A DNA stretch of 64,000 nucleotides, taken from positions 1 to 64,000 of the forward strand of contig NZ_WHNP01000010.1 in the NCBI RefSeq assembly GCF_009362735.1, given 5' to 3'. Below the pieces are notes generated by a model that was not told the origin of the DNA, did no database searches, and worked only from the letters and a program-made list of their open reading frames with translations. Numbering within the stretch: position 1 is the first letter of the stretch; every line of letters starts with the position of its first letter. Shown here in pieces: positions 27,752 to 36,185 of this stretch. Source of the DNA: Paraburkholderia franconis (GTDB taxonomy: Bacteria; Pseudomonadota; Gammaproteobacteria; Burkholderiales; Burkholderiaceae). The position numbers were made by a program, and so were the translations under genes.

Positions 27752-28759
27752 TCACGATCCGTTGCTGCCGACGACCTCGTGATACGCGCTCAACAGCTCG
27801 TCGGGTGTCGCAAGGCCGTCCAGCCGCAGCCACGGCTTGCCCGGCGCGGCGCGGAAGAATGCAACGGCCGTGTGGTTCATCTTGTCGCCGCGATAGACGT
27901 TGAATGCGCGCTGCGCCGCGATGCTCGCTTCCACCGTGCCCGTGTAGTACTGCCATTGCGGACCTGCGCCGAAGCGCTCCGCGTAGGCCTTCAGCCGCGC
28001 GGGCGTGTCCTCTTCGGGATCGATGGAGATCGACACGATGTGAACCTTGTCGCGCTCGCTGCCCAGTTCATCCTGCAATTGCTCGAGGGTCTGGCTGATC
28101 ATCGGGCAGATCGTCGTGCATGACGTGTAGATGAAAGTCAGCACGACCGGGCGCCCGTCGTTCAGTTCGTCGACGAGCGACACGGCCTTGCCGTCGTCGC
28201 GCACGAGCGTGACGGGCGGCAATGCGTAGTCGGCCGTCGTGCGCGTCGTGCCCGGCGCCATCTCGTGATGATGAGCATGCATCTCGTGTTCGCCCGTCAT
28301 CGAGTGAAGCTTGTCGTTCGGCTGGTCGTCGTGAGTGGGCATGGCGTCGGCGGGCGCCGTCGCGTCGTGCGCGGCGGGCATGGGCATATCGTCCATCGGC
28401 ATGTCGGCGGGCATCGCGTGGGCGTGAGGGGCCGCGGCTTCTTCCGTCGTCGTGTCCTGTGCTTTCATGCCCGCCGACGCAGCCTCCTTCATCACTCGCT
28501 CTTTTGCCGTCATCCCTTCCATCGCGGCATTTTTCGACGCACTGTCCTGCATCGCGTTTTCGCGTTTGTTCGCGACGGCATTCGCGATCGCATCATCAGT
28601 CGTGGCCTCGTCCATGTTCATCGAGGCGTCGTGATGTTGTGCCTCCATCTGCGCATCGGCTGTGGGCGTCTGTTGCGCGTCGGCGCTCACCGCGGCCTGC
28701 GCGGCCAGTCCCGCGCCCGTCAGGACGAGCGCGCCGAATACGAGCTTGTGAGTGTTCAT
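27752..28759 (-). CDS. SCO1/SenC copper chaperone with a long His/Met-rich N-terminal region
   Basis: 335 residues from ATG 28759 with AGGAGG upstream. A signal peptide (HKLVFGALVLTGAGLAAQAAVSA) is followed by ~145 residues rich in Met, His, Asp and Ala, including MPMDDMPMPAAHD and HEMHAHHHEM. This is a plausible extra copper-binding segment that standard SCO proteins lack. The thioredoxin-like SCO domain (~175-335) keeps the copper ligands CTTIC (~214-218) and the His in KMNHTAVAFF (~296). It probably loads copper into periplasmic enzymes, here most likely the multicopper oxidases at 44370-47589. It is divergent from the histidine kinase gene. Confidence 0.9.
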   Translation of the reverse strand: MNTHKLVFGALVLTGAGLAAQAAVSADAQQTPTADAQMEAQHHDASMNMDEATTDDAIANAVANKRENAMQDSASKNAAMEGMTAKERVMKEAASAGMKAQDTTTEEAAAPHAHAMPADMPMDDMPMPAAHDATAPADAMPTHDDQPNDKLHSMTGEHEMHAHHHEMAPGTTRTTADYALPPVTLVRDDGKAVSLVDELNDGRPVVLTFIYTSCTTICPMISQTLEQLQDELGSERDKVHIVSISIDPEEDTPARLKAYAERFGAGPQWQYYTGTVEASIAAQRAFNVYRGDKMNHTAVAFFRAAPGKPWLRLDGLATPDELLSAYHEVVGSNGS

Positions 28760-28881
28760 CGCAACCTCCTCTTCATGAAGCAACGGGCTGCGAACCAGGG
28801 CCCGGCGCGCAATTCGCCCTTGCTCGTTGAGTCTCGTCAATCAGGTTGGGAGCGTCATTGGATGAAGCTACCCAAAGCACG

Positions 28882-28936
28882 GTAGGAGACTTCCACCTAC
28901 GGGATGACCCGCCGTATGAGGCACGGTATTCCCCGT
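28882..28936. promoter_or_regulatory. Shared control element between SCO1 and kinase genes
   Basis: Two elements lie in the 276-bp divergent region: an inverted repeat GTAGG (28882-28886) / CCTAC (28896-28900), and GTATTCCCCGT at 28926-28936. The same 11-mer occurs as its reverse complement at 47759-47769 in front of the multicopper operon, next to a CCCTAC/GTAGGG dyad. The distance to the leftward start codon is about 167 bp here and 170 bp there. Candidate binding site for the NarL-type regulators (inference). Confidence 0.5.
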
Positions 28937-29035
28937 ACGTATCGCAGCATGTGACCCGTTGCGGCACGTGCGGCTCGCAGCCTACAATCCCCGAGCGGCT
29001 TGAAAGTTTTTCGGATCAACCAGCCGGGAGCGCCC

Positions 29036-30169
29036 ATGGATGCCATTACGCCGCCTGAACCGCCCATGAGGCTGCGCGACCTGATCGACGCGATGCGCAA
29101 GCTGGGCAAAGCCATGCGCGACACAGGCCCGCAAGCGGCGCACGTCAGCGACGCGCGCGGTGCAGCGCTCGCCGTGACGACATCCGAAGGCGCCATCGTC
29201 AGCATGAATCGCAGCGCCGCAGCGCTGCTCGGCTACACGGGCGCCGAACTCGCCGGCAAGCGCCTCGCCGACATCGCGCACGAAGAGGACCGCACGGACG
29301 TCGAACGGCAGCTATACGCCGTCGATGCAAATGAGCCCTTCCGCTCGTTCGACGTGACGCTCGCAGGCCGAACCGGCCATCGAATGCACTTGCATGTGTA
29401 TCAGCAGACGTTTGCCTCCGGCGATGCCGACGCGCCTCTGCGTCTCTTGCTGTTCGTCGAGCCGCTGCCCGCGTATGGCGAAACGACGCCGCATGAAGCG
29501 GCACAGAAGGATGCATACAGCCGGTCGATCTGGCTCACGCGAGGCCAGCAGCGCGAACGCGAACGCCTTGCCGCCGAGCTTCACGACGGCATGGGCCAGG
29601 CGCTGACGCTGATCAAGCTGATGGTCGAAGATGCGCGCATGCGTCTGCGACGCGGACAGGCCGACGATGCCGCGCAACTGCTCGACGCAGCGGTGCTGCA
29701 GATACGCGACTCGATCGGCGAAATGCGGCAGATATGCGGGGAATTGCGGCCGCTCGCACTGGAGCGCCTGGGGCTGCCCGCAGCACTGAGCACGCTTTGC
29801 CGGCGCGTCGAGCAAAGCGTCGAGACATTGCGCGTCGTGCTGTCGTGCGATGTCGAGGATAGCGAAATCCCCGAGCATCTGAAGGCAGACATCTTTCGCA
29901 TCGTCCAGGAAGCGCTCAACAACGTCGTCAAGCATGCCGCCGCTTCGGAGATCCGCATCGAATTGCAGCGCGACGCCGCGCATCTGCTTCTGTCGATACG
30001 CGACGACGGCCCCGGCTACGACAAGCATCCGCTTCGCCCTGACGACGCCAGTTCGAATGGGCTCGGCCTGATCGGCATGCAGCATCGCGTCGAAGCGCAA
30101 GGCGGAGCATTCACGATGAACGCTTGCGATGACGGCGGCACCGAAGTGTCCGCGCGCTGGCGTCTTTAG
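29036..30169 (+). CDS. Soluble PAS histidine kinase, NarX/UhpB type
   Basis: 377 residues from ATG 29036 with GGGAG upstream; a TTG at 29000 is an alternative. No membrane helix is present. A PAS domain spans ~40-145 (ALAVTTSEGAIVSMNRSAAALLGYTGAELAGKRLADIAHEED). The HisKA_3 phospho-acceptor region is RERERLAAELHDGMGQALTLIKL. The ATPase domain has IVQEALNNVVKHA (N box) and DDGPGYD/GLGLIGMQ (G boxes). It should phosphorylate NarL-type regulators; two flank it. The PAS sensor suggests a cytoplasmic redox, oxygen or small-molecule signal, which the sequence does not identify. Confidence 0.93.
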   Translation: MDAITPPEPPMRLRDLIDAMRKLGKAMRDTGPQAAHVSDARGAALAVTTSEGAIVSMNRSAAALLGYTGAELAGKRLADIAHEEDRTDVERQLYAVDANEPFRSFDVTLAGRTGHRMHLHVYQQTFASGDADAPLRLLLFVEPLPAYGETTPHEAAQKDAYSRSIWLTRGQQRERERLAAELHDGMGQALTLIKLMVEDARMRLRRGQADDAAQLLDAAVLQIRDSIGEMRQICGELRPLALERLGLPAALSTLCRRVEQSVETLRVVLSCDVEDSEIPEHLKADIFRIVQEALNNVVKHAAASEIRIELQRDAAHLLLSIRDDGPGYDKHPLRPDDASSNGLGLIGMQHRVEAQGGAFTMNACDDGGTEVSARWRL

Positions 30170-30238
30170 CGCTACGTCTTTACGTCTCCACGCCTTGCTT
30201 GCGGCGTTGCTCGACGCGCGGCAGCGCGGACGGCAGCA

Positions 30239-31030
30239 CTAGCCTGCCGCCGTGCCGCTCAGGCGCGGCATCGCGCCGTTTTGCGCATCGCCCGTTTCCT
30301 CCTCGGCCTGCGCGCCGGCGACGGGCAGGTGATACAGCTTGTCGTCGGTTTCCGGCTCCGCGCATTTCGATGCGAGCGACGTCAGCAGTCCCATGCTGAT
30401 GGCCGCGAGCACCAGCTCAGTGACGTTCTCGATGGCAAGCTTGTGCATCACGCTCGCGCGATACTTCTCGATCGTCTTCGGACTCAGATTCAGATACTGG
30501 CCCACCTGCCTGTTGGTCCGCCCTTCCGCAATCAGCTTCAACACGCTGCGCTCGCGTGCCGTCAGCAGGTCCCACGCTTTCTTCGGCGAGGCGATCTCGC
30601 GTCCCGTCACGAACGAGTCGACCATGAAGCCATAGACGTCGGCGCTCAAATGCTTCTTGCCGTGCATCACGGTACGCATCGCGAAGAGCAATTCATCGAA
30701 CGACACATCCTTCAGCACATATCCGTCGACGCCCGCGCGCAACGCTTCGCGCACATACTCCTCGCTCTGATGCACCGTCAACGCGATGATGCGCACGAGC
30801 GGCGAACGCCGTTTGATGGCCGCCGTCGCATCGATGCCGTTCATGCCGCGCATCGACAGATCCATCAGGATCAGGTCGGGCGCAAGCGTCATGGCGAGCT
30901 GACACGCTTCCTTTCCGTCGCGCGCTTCGCCGATCACTTCGTATTCTCCTTGCGCCGATAGCATCGAACGCAGTCCATTACGCAGCAGGTCGTGGTCCTC
31001 TGCGATGATTACCCGATGTTTGATATTCAC
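30239..31030 (-). CDS. NarL/FixJ-type response regulator, second copy
   Basis: 263 residues from a GTG at 31030 preceded by GAGGAG; a longer frame to 31123 has no better start. The receiver (VIIAEDHDLLRNGLRSML, Asp in LILMDLSMRGMNG, Lys in GYVLKDVSFDEL) and LuxR-type DNA-binding helix (LTARERSVLKLIAEGRTNRQVGQYLNLSPKTIEKYRASVMHKL) are intact. A ~45-residue polar tail follows. It is convergent with the kinase and clearly paralogous to the regulator at 27037. The two may bind related sites. Confidence 0.92.
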   Translation of the reverse strand: MNIKHRVIIAEDHDLLRNGLRSMLSAQGEYEVIGEARDGKEACQLAMTLAPDLILMDLSMRGMNGIDATAAIKRRSPLVRIIALTVHQSEEYVREALRAGVDGYVLKDVSFDELLFAMRTVMHGKKHLSADVYGFMVDSFVTGREIASPKKAWDLLTARERSVLKLIAEGRTNRQVGQYLNLSPKTIEKYRASVMHKLAIENVTELVLAAISMGLLTSLASKCAEPETDDKLYHLPVAGAQAEEETGDAQNGAMPRLSGTAAG

Positions 31031-31586
31031 GTTCGGCTCCTCGGTTTCCGAAGTGTGCAGGCTGTGAGCAGCGAGCACAAAATTCTTCTTCTCTCTATTG
31101 TTACTTTCTTTAGAATTACGCATATATTTCGCTTACCTGACAATGCGCGCCCAAGCCCGATCCCGGCGCGCATCTGGCCTACAAATAGCAAGCTTCTTGC
31201 CAACTTCGCACGGCCTGTCCCGCTGTCGGCCTGTTTAAGAAACGTCAAGTACCGGTAAAAATTGCGCTCAAAAACGTTTCATTTCCGATTCGTCTCCCTG
31301 CATTTCACCGCTCCGTAATAATCGGCTAGAGGAGAGAATCAGCGTCAAAGCGCGCGTTGTCCGGTAGATTCCACCCACGCGGGCTCAAGCCGCCTGATTT
31401 GCTTTCCATGCTCGCATCCATCCGCCGATACACCGGCAAAGCGCGCCGTCCGCCAAATTCGGCCACCTGTAACGTTTCTGTACAGTGGGTGAAAGCCCTC
31501 CGCTTGCACGTCCGAAAAAGGGGGACTCGCCCCATTGCTGCCCGCTGGACCGCGCAACACAATCAGAGCACCAGCGGAGAACGATC
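31031..31586. other. Divergent non-coding region upstream of regulator and transglycosylase
   Basis: This 556-bp stretch separates the leftward regulator from the rightward transglycosylase. It is more AT-rich than its surroundings near 31080-31140 and 31240-31330, fitting promoters. No protein-like frame or clear terminator was found. A good ribosome site (GGAGAACG) lies at its right end. Confidence 0.5.
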
Positions 31587-32228
31587 ATGCGCGGGCATGC
31601 AGCGACACGACCAGCTCACCCGGCGTCCGCGCCATCCGTCGTACTCGGGGTTGTGTTCTTCGCGCTCGCGCAGCCTGCGCACGCCGACATCTTCGGCAAG
31701 GTCGACAAAACGGGCGCCGTCGTGCTGACCGATACGCCGGGCAAGGCGGGCATGTCGCTGATCGTCGCCGCGCCTGCACTTGCGAGCCGCGCGAAAGAGC
31801 CGGGCGGCACTTCATCCGCTCGCGTCGACGGCGCACAGTTCGAAACCGTGATCGCGGAGGCCAGCGAGACCTTCCACGTGCAGCCCGAACTGTTGCGCGC
31901 GGTCATCGACGTGGAATCGCGCTACAACCCGCACGCCGTTTCCGATAAAGGTGCACTGGGCCTCATGCAGCTGATGCCCGATACCGCGCGCCGCTTCTCC
32001 GATGGCGACATGTTCAACCCGCGCGACAACGTGCTCGCGGGCGCACGTTATCTGCGCTTCCTGCTCGATCTGTTCAAGGACGACATGGAACTGGCGCTCG
32101 CCGCGTACAACGCAGGAGAGAACGCGGTGATACGCGCCGGTTATCGGATTCCGTTGATTCCCGAAACACGCGCCTACGTGCCGCGCGTGCTGGAAAAATA
32201 CCGGCGGATGCTGCCCGCCAGCAGTTGA
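31587..32228 (+). CDS. Periplasmic lytic transglycosylase (SLT domain)
   Basis: 213 residues from ATG 31587 with GGAGAACG upstream. A signal peptide ends near AHA|DIFGK. A DUF4124-like beta hairpin (DIFGKVDKTGAVVLTDTPGKAG) precedes the SLT domain, with catalytic Glu in LLRAVIDVESRYNPHAVSDKGALGLMQLMPDTARRF and the AYNAGENAV motif. It cleaves peptidoglycan glycan strands. Such enzymes often open the wall for trans-envelope machines, so it may serve the secretion cluster. It converges on the multicopper operon (53 bp gap). Confidence 0.92.
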   Translation: MRGHAATRPAHPASAPSVVLGVVFFALAQPAHADIFGKVDKTGAVVLTDTPGKAGMSLIVAAPALASRAKEPGGTSSARVDGAQFETVIAEASETFHVQPELLRAVIDVESRYNPHAVSDKGALGLMQLMPDTARRFSDGDMFNPRDNVLAGARYLRFLLDLFKDDMELALAAYNAGENAVIRAGYRIPLIPETRAYVPRVLEKYRRMLPASS

Positions 32229-32281
32229 TCGCAAACCGCAACGGCGGTATGCAACCAACGGCGGCATGCAACGCGAGAACG

Positions 32282-33952
32282 CTATGGCACGATCCAGTCG
32301 CTATCCGCGACGACGTGCAGCGGATCGGCTTGCGCGAAGCGCACGATATATCCGCCCTTCGATGCGAAGCGCTGGCCGGGCGCGAGCGTCAGGCGCGGAT
32401 AGTAACCGGTGAGAATGCGATGCTCGAGCATGTCGTCGATGCGTTCGACCAGATAGTCCCGCACGAACGCATCGACCATATGGCTCAATGTTTCGGCGAG
32501 GAGCCCGCACGCGAGATAGGTGTCGGCCTGCACGCGTTCATCGACGACGGGAATGTGCCGTATCGCGAACCAGCCGAATGCATAGTCGACGCGCACACGC
32601 CGGCCTTGCGGCAGATCGACGGGGTACGCGACACGCACGCTGTCTCGCCAGCGCGAAGGCAACGGCGCGCGGTCCAGGCCGCCCATCAGCCCGGACAGAT
32701 ACACGGTCGTCGAAGCGGGCGGCGCATCGCCGAGCGCGGCGATGTCGGGCGGCCTGAGCCATAGCACGAGCGCGTCCGCATGCGCCGCGCCGTGCAGCGC
32801 CGTCGTGACGCGTGCATTGGCGGGCAGCGCGCGATTCTCGACAGCAACGCCCTGCTTCCTGAGATCCGCGGCGAGCGCCTGGGCTGCCGCCTCGCCGCTG
32901 TCGCCCGCCCGATAGACCTGGATCACCGTCTTGACAGGGCGCCCGGATGCGGAACCCATCGGCTCGCGTATTCGCTTCGCGATCAGTTCTGCTTCGAGCA
33001 GCACGCCACGCGAGAAATACATCGAATAGAAGTCGTGGTCGGTTTCGACGGGCACTTCGACATTCGGAAACAGACACGGCACGTGTTCGCGCTCGCAGAA
33101 GTCGTGAACGGGCCCCCAGTTCCTGCCGCCCAAGCCCGACAGCACGGCGAACACCGGCTGCCGCGCGAGATACTCGTGCAACTGCGCCTGCCATGTGTCC
33201 GGCGCGCCATGCAGTTCCCACACGTGCAGTTCCCAGCGTCGGTTGACCATGAACATCATCTTGCGTGACGAGCGCAACGCGGGTGTCGCGCCCAGCGGCG
33301 CCGCGTTCTTGTCGGCGAAATAGTGTTCGAGGACATCGAGCATCCCGCGCCGCTTCACCGGGTCGGCGTCGGACGTGATGATCGTCGCGAAGTGCAGCAC
33401 GGTATCCGTCACACCGGGCGCCCTGCGCCTGTCGAGTATCTTCAGGTAATCGATCAGCGCATGCATATCCGCGTCATTGAGCGCGAATTGCGGCATCAGA
33501 TAACCGAGCGGCTTGCCTTCGGAATCGATGCCCTCGCGGATCGCGCGCGCGAGTGTCGCTTCCGTATAGGGCTCGCGGCTGGTGCGCATGCCGTCGATGA
33601 ACGGTATCGTCAGTTCGTCCGCGCTCTGCGCGGGGGGATGAAACAGATACTGCGCGGCGATGGGCGGGATTGTCGTGTTGCCTTCCTTCGAGCCGAGCCC
33701 GCTGCGCCGATGGCAGTTCACGCAGGCCGCCGCCGGGCCCCGCATCGCGACTTGCCCCTGATGCGTCGCCTCGACGGGTTGTCCGTCGCCTGCGATGCCA
33801 TCGCGAAAGATCGCCTCGCCGACGTCAATGGGTGGCGCGCTGCGGGCGTGATGCGCGCAGATCAGCAAGCCGGCGGCAAGCGTGATCGAGAACAGCAAAC
33901 GCAGCACGCGCAGCGGCCGCGCACGCGAAATCGCGATAAGACCGCCTGTCAT
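32282..33952 (-). CDS. Cytochrome c fused to a periplasmic-binding-like domain
   Basis: 556 residues from ATG 33952, two bases after the upstream stop. A signal peptide (VLRLLFSITLAAGLLICAHHARSA) is followed by a class I cytochrome c domain with heme motif CVNCH (~77-81) and a likely Met ligand in GYLMPQF (~160). Residues ~195-540 look like a type I periplasmic-binding fold (VFAVLSGLGGRNWGPVHDFCEREHVPCLFPNVE; VIQVYRAGDSGEAAAQALAADLRKQG). Such a fusion could couple ligand sensing or substrate docking to electron transfer. It is the last gene of the multicopper operon and the likely periplasmic electron carrier for it (inference). Confidence 0.82.
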   Translation of the reverse strand: MTGGLIAISRARPLRVLRLLFSITLAAGLLICAHHARSAPPIDVGEAIFRDGIAGDGQPVEATHQGQVAMRGPAAACVNCHRRSGLGSKEGNTTIPPIAAQYLFHPPAQSADELTIPFIDGMRTSREPYTEATLARAIREGIDSEGKPLGYLMPQFALNDADMHALIDYLKILDRRRAPGVTDTVLHFATIITSDADPVKRRGMLDVLEHYFADKNAAPLGATPALRSSRKMMFMVNRRWELHVWELHGAPDTWQAQLHEYLARQPVFAVLSGLGGRNWGPVHDFCEREHVPCLFPNVEVPVETDHDFYSMYFSRGVLLEAELIAKRIREPMGSASGRPVKTVIQVYRAGDSGEAAAQALAADLRKQGVAVENRALPANARVTTALHGAAHADALVLWLRPPDIAALGDAPPASTTVYLSGLMGGLDRAPLPSRWRDSVRVAYPVDLPQGRRVRVDYAFGWFAIRHIPVVDERVQADTYLACGLLAETLSHMVDAFVRDYLVERIDDMLEHRILTGYYPRLTLAPGQRFASKGGYIVRFAQADPLHVVADSDWIVP

Positions 33953-33954
33953 GG

Positions 33955-34776
33955 CTAAGGCACGGGGCGCAGCGCCGGCATGCCGCTCACGCCCACGGCC
34001 ACCGATGCGCGCCGCCCCGGCAACGCCGGCTTGATGAACATCGCGTCGTCGAGCGGCGGATTCACCGAGACTCGTTCGAGCACGAGCCGGTCTTTTTTCG
34101 CCGCGCCCGTCGCGCCGCTTTCGATCACGAACGGCACTTGCAAGCCATCCACTTCGCGATAGTCGCGATAGGTCACTTCGATCGTGACGGGCGTACGCGA
34201 CAGGCTCGGTGCTTCGCGATCGTATTTGATGTCGAGAAACGATGCGGCATCGACCCACACATGCCGATGCGCGCCCGAAGGCAGGGTCACTGCAAGCCGG
34301 TAAGCATTCTTCCCTTCGACGGCATCCATGCCGTCGAGCGCCACCGCAATGCCCTTCGCCGTGTGATCGAGCAACGGTCCGTCGATCACCTGTTCGTCGC
34401 GCGCATAGCGGATTTCCGCTGGCGTATAAGGCTGGACATCCGGCGCACCGCCCGACGACGGCCGTATCTTCCAGCCCTCCTTGCCGTCGAATATGCGCAC
34501 GATCCGCTGGTTCATCGCCGTGATTTCAAAGCGCGTGCTGCTCGGCCGCCGCAGCGCCAGCATGAACGGCGCGTTCGGATTCGGCGCATTGGCGCTTTCG
34601 ACATGTCCCATCCAGATCATCGTGCGGACCTTGCGCCAGGCTTCGTCGCCGCCGCGCGCGGCCGCGTTCTTCGCGATGATCTCGTCGACCGTGAGCAACT
34701 GCTCGGCGGCGGGCATCTGCGCCCATGCGAGCGCGGACACACAGCCCGCCAGCAGCCATGACGTGAAGCGTTTCAT
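33955..34776 (-). CDS. Periplasmic LolA-fold protein A
   Basis: 273 residues from ATG 34776 with GAGGGGGC upstream. The signal peptide is MKRFTSWLLAGCVSALAWAQ. The body has the LolA-like/outer-membrane lipoprotein-sorting pattern: LTVDEIIAKNAAARGGDEAWRKVRTM, FEITAMNQRIVRIFDGKEGWKIRP, HRHVWVDAASFLDIKYDRE and VEVTYRDYREVDGLQVPFVIE. It is a paralogue of the next gene upstream. LolA folds carry lipids or hydrophobic partners across the periplasm; here it may help an oxidase component reach the surface. A 543-residue run-on frame to 35586 is not real. Confidence 0.8.
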   Translation of the reverse strand: MKRFTSWLLAGCVSALAWAQMPAAEQLLTVDEIIAKNAAARGGDEAWRKVRTMIWMGHVESANAPNPNAPFMLALRRPSSTRFEITAMNQRIVRIFDGKEGWKIRPSSGGAPDVQPYTPAEIRYARDEQVIDGPLLDHTAKGIAVALDGMDAVEGKNAYRLAVTLPSGAHRHVWVDAASFLDIKYDREAPSLSRTPVTIEVTYRDYREVDGLQVPFVIESGATGAAKKDRLVLERVSVNPPLDDAMFIKPALPGRRASVAVGVSGMPALRPVP

Positions 34777-34802
34777 GATCGTGCCCCCTCGAACGCGCGA
34801 CG

Positions 34803-35612
34803 TCATCTGCCCGCGACCTTGGCTGGCGCGGACTGCGGCTGCGCAGGCAACTGCGGCTTCGCGAAGAGCGCATCGTCGGCGGGCTGGTTCACGGTGACAC
34901 GCTCGATCGTCATCTGATGTTTCTGCTTCACGCCCGTCACCTGCGTCTCCAGCAGATGCGGCACCATCACTCCGCTTTCGCGACGGTAGTCGCGGTAGTA
35001 GACGGCAACGGCATGCATGCGGCCGTCGAGCTTGCGCGGATCGCCTTCGATCTTCAGTTCGAGATAGCTCGACGCGTCGATCCACACGTGCCGTTGCGCA
35101 TGATCTTTCGTCGTCAGCAGAAGCTTGTATGCACGGTGCCCGTCGATCGTTTCCATGCCCTGCATCGCAACCTGGCTGCCCTTCGCCGCATAGTCGATCA
35201 ACGGGCCGTCGAGGTCCGCCGTCTCCGCCGCCGATTTCGCTTCGGCAGCCGTATAAGGCTCGGCGACATTGCGGCCGAGGAACGGCCGCACCTTCCATCC
35301 CTGCATGCCGTCGTAGACCTGAAATGCGATCTGGTTGTCGAAGTTCAGCTCGAAGCGGCTCTTGTGAGGCCGCTTCATCGTCATGACGAACGGCAGCTTG
35401 ACCGGCTTCTTGCCGCCGACGTCGATCTGTCCGCTCATCGTCATCGTGTTGACGGCGCGCCACGCCTGCAATCCGCCGCGCGCGGCCACGTTGCGCTCGA
35501 CGACCTGCGCCGCGCTCATGCCGCCGCCACCCGCCGCCAGCGCGACGTGCGACACGGCGCTCGCCGCTATCGCGCCCGTCGCGCAAACCGCCATCAGAAT
35601 GCCCCGAGTCAT
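34803..35612 (-). CDS. Periplasmic LolA-fold protein B
   Basis: 269 residues from ATG 35612 with GAGGAGATC upstream. A signal peptide (ILMAVCATGAIAASAVSHVALA) is followed by MSAAQVVERNVAARGGLQAWRAVNTM, FELNFDNQIAFQVYDGMQGWKVRP, QRHVWIDASSYLELKIEGD and VAVYYRDYRRESGVMVPHLLE. The same order of motifs occurs in the adjacent gene (33955), so the pair arose by tandem duplication. Function as a periplasmic carrier is inferred from fold only. Confidence 0.8.
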   Translation of the reverse strand: MTRGILMAVCATGAIAASAVSHVALAAGGGGMSAAQVVERNVAARGGLQAWRAVNTMTMSGQIDVGGKKPVKLPFVMTMKRPHKSRFELNFDNQIAFQVYDGMQGWKVRPFLGRNVAEPYTAAEAKSAAETADLDGPLIDYAAKGSQVAMQGMETIDGHRAYKLLLTTKDHAQRHVWIDASSYLELKIEGDPRKLDGRMHAVAVYYRDYRRESGVMVPHLLETQVTGVKQKHQMTIERVTVNQPADDALFAKPQLPAQPQSAPAKVAGR

Positions 35613-35651
35613 GTCGATCTCCTCAATGTCGTGCCGCATACGCGCCGTGCA

Positions 35652-36185
35652 CTATTCGACGACCAGCCCGTCGATATGGAACGAGCCGATCAGCACGTGG
35701 ACGCGGTCCCCCGCTTTCACCAGATTGCCCTTATTCGAAAACACCATCCAGTATTCCTGGCCGACCTCCAGCGCGCCCGTCTGCCGCAACTGGCCGATGT
35801 TGTCCATCACGGGCACTTCGAGCAGCACATGATTGGCCTCGCCGTAGAGATACGGCGTCGTGCTCTTGTCGCCGAGCAGCTTTGCGAGCGCCGGGTCCGT
35901 CACGCGATAGCTGAAGCGCAACAGGTTGCCCGACGCCGTGCGCCGCACGCTCATGTTGTCGATCCCGCGCACCGATTGATAGAACGCGCGCGCGTGACCT
36001 GGCAGCTTCATCGGCACGTAGTGCGACGCGTGGGAAGCGTGCGAGGCGTCGCCGTGCATCGCCACCTGCTGCACCTGTTGCATCTGCTGCATCTGCTGCG
36101 TCTGCTGCGTCTGCTGCGCCGCTGCCGGCATCGCTGCCGATGCGGCACAGCAGACCCACGCGGCCATCGTCGTCGCGCGTCTCAT
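35652..36185 (-). CDS. Secreted protein of unknown function with Gln-rich repeat
   Basis: 177 residues from ATG 36185, which overlaps the giant gene's TGA (ATGA). Signal peptide MRRATTMAAWVCCAASAAMPAAA, then QQTQQTQQMQQMQQVQQV encoded by a near-perfect CTG/CTGCAT-type nucleotide repeat (36060-36120), then HGDASHASHASHY. The C-terminal ~120 residues (ARAFYQSVRGIDNMSVRRTASGNLLRFSYRV ... VHVLIGSFHIDGLVVE) look like a compact beta domain. I do not recognise the family. Translational coupling to the giant protein suggests a partner or anchor for it. Confidence 0.75.
   Translation of the reverse strand: MRRATTMAAWVCCAASAAMPAAAQQTQQTQQMQQMQQVQQVAMHGDASHASHASHYVPMKLPGHARAFYQSVRGIDNMSVRRTASGNLLRFSYRVTDPALAKLLGDKSTTPYLYGEANHVLLEVPVMDNIGQLRQTGALEVGQEYWMVFSNKGNLVKAGDRVHVLIGSFHIDGLVVE

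Noticed and set aside
33955..35586. Single 543-residue minus-strand protein
   Set aside because: The upstream half is out of frame with the LolA-like protein B and is not protein-like; two separate genes with their own ribosome sites explain the region.
36060..36120. Short repeats that might be a CRISPR array
   Set aside because: Repeat units are 3-6 bases inside a coding sequence (Gln repeat) with no spacers.
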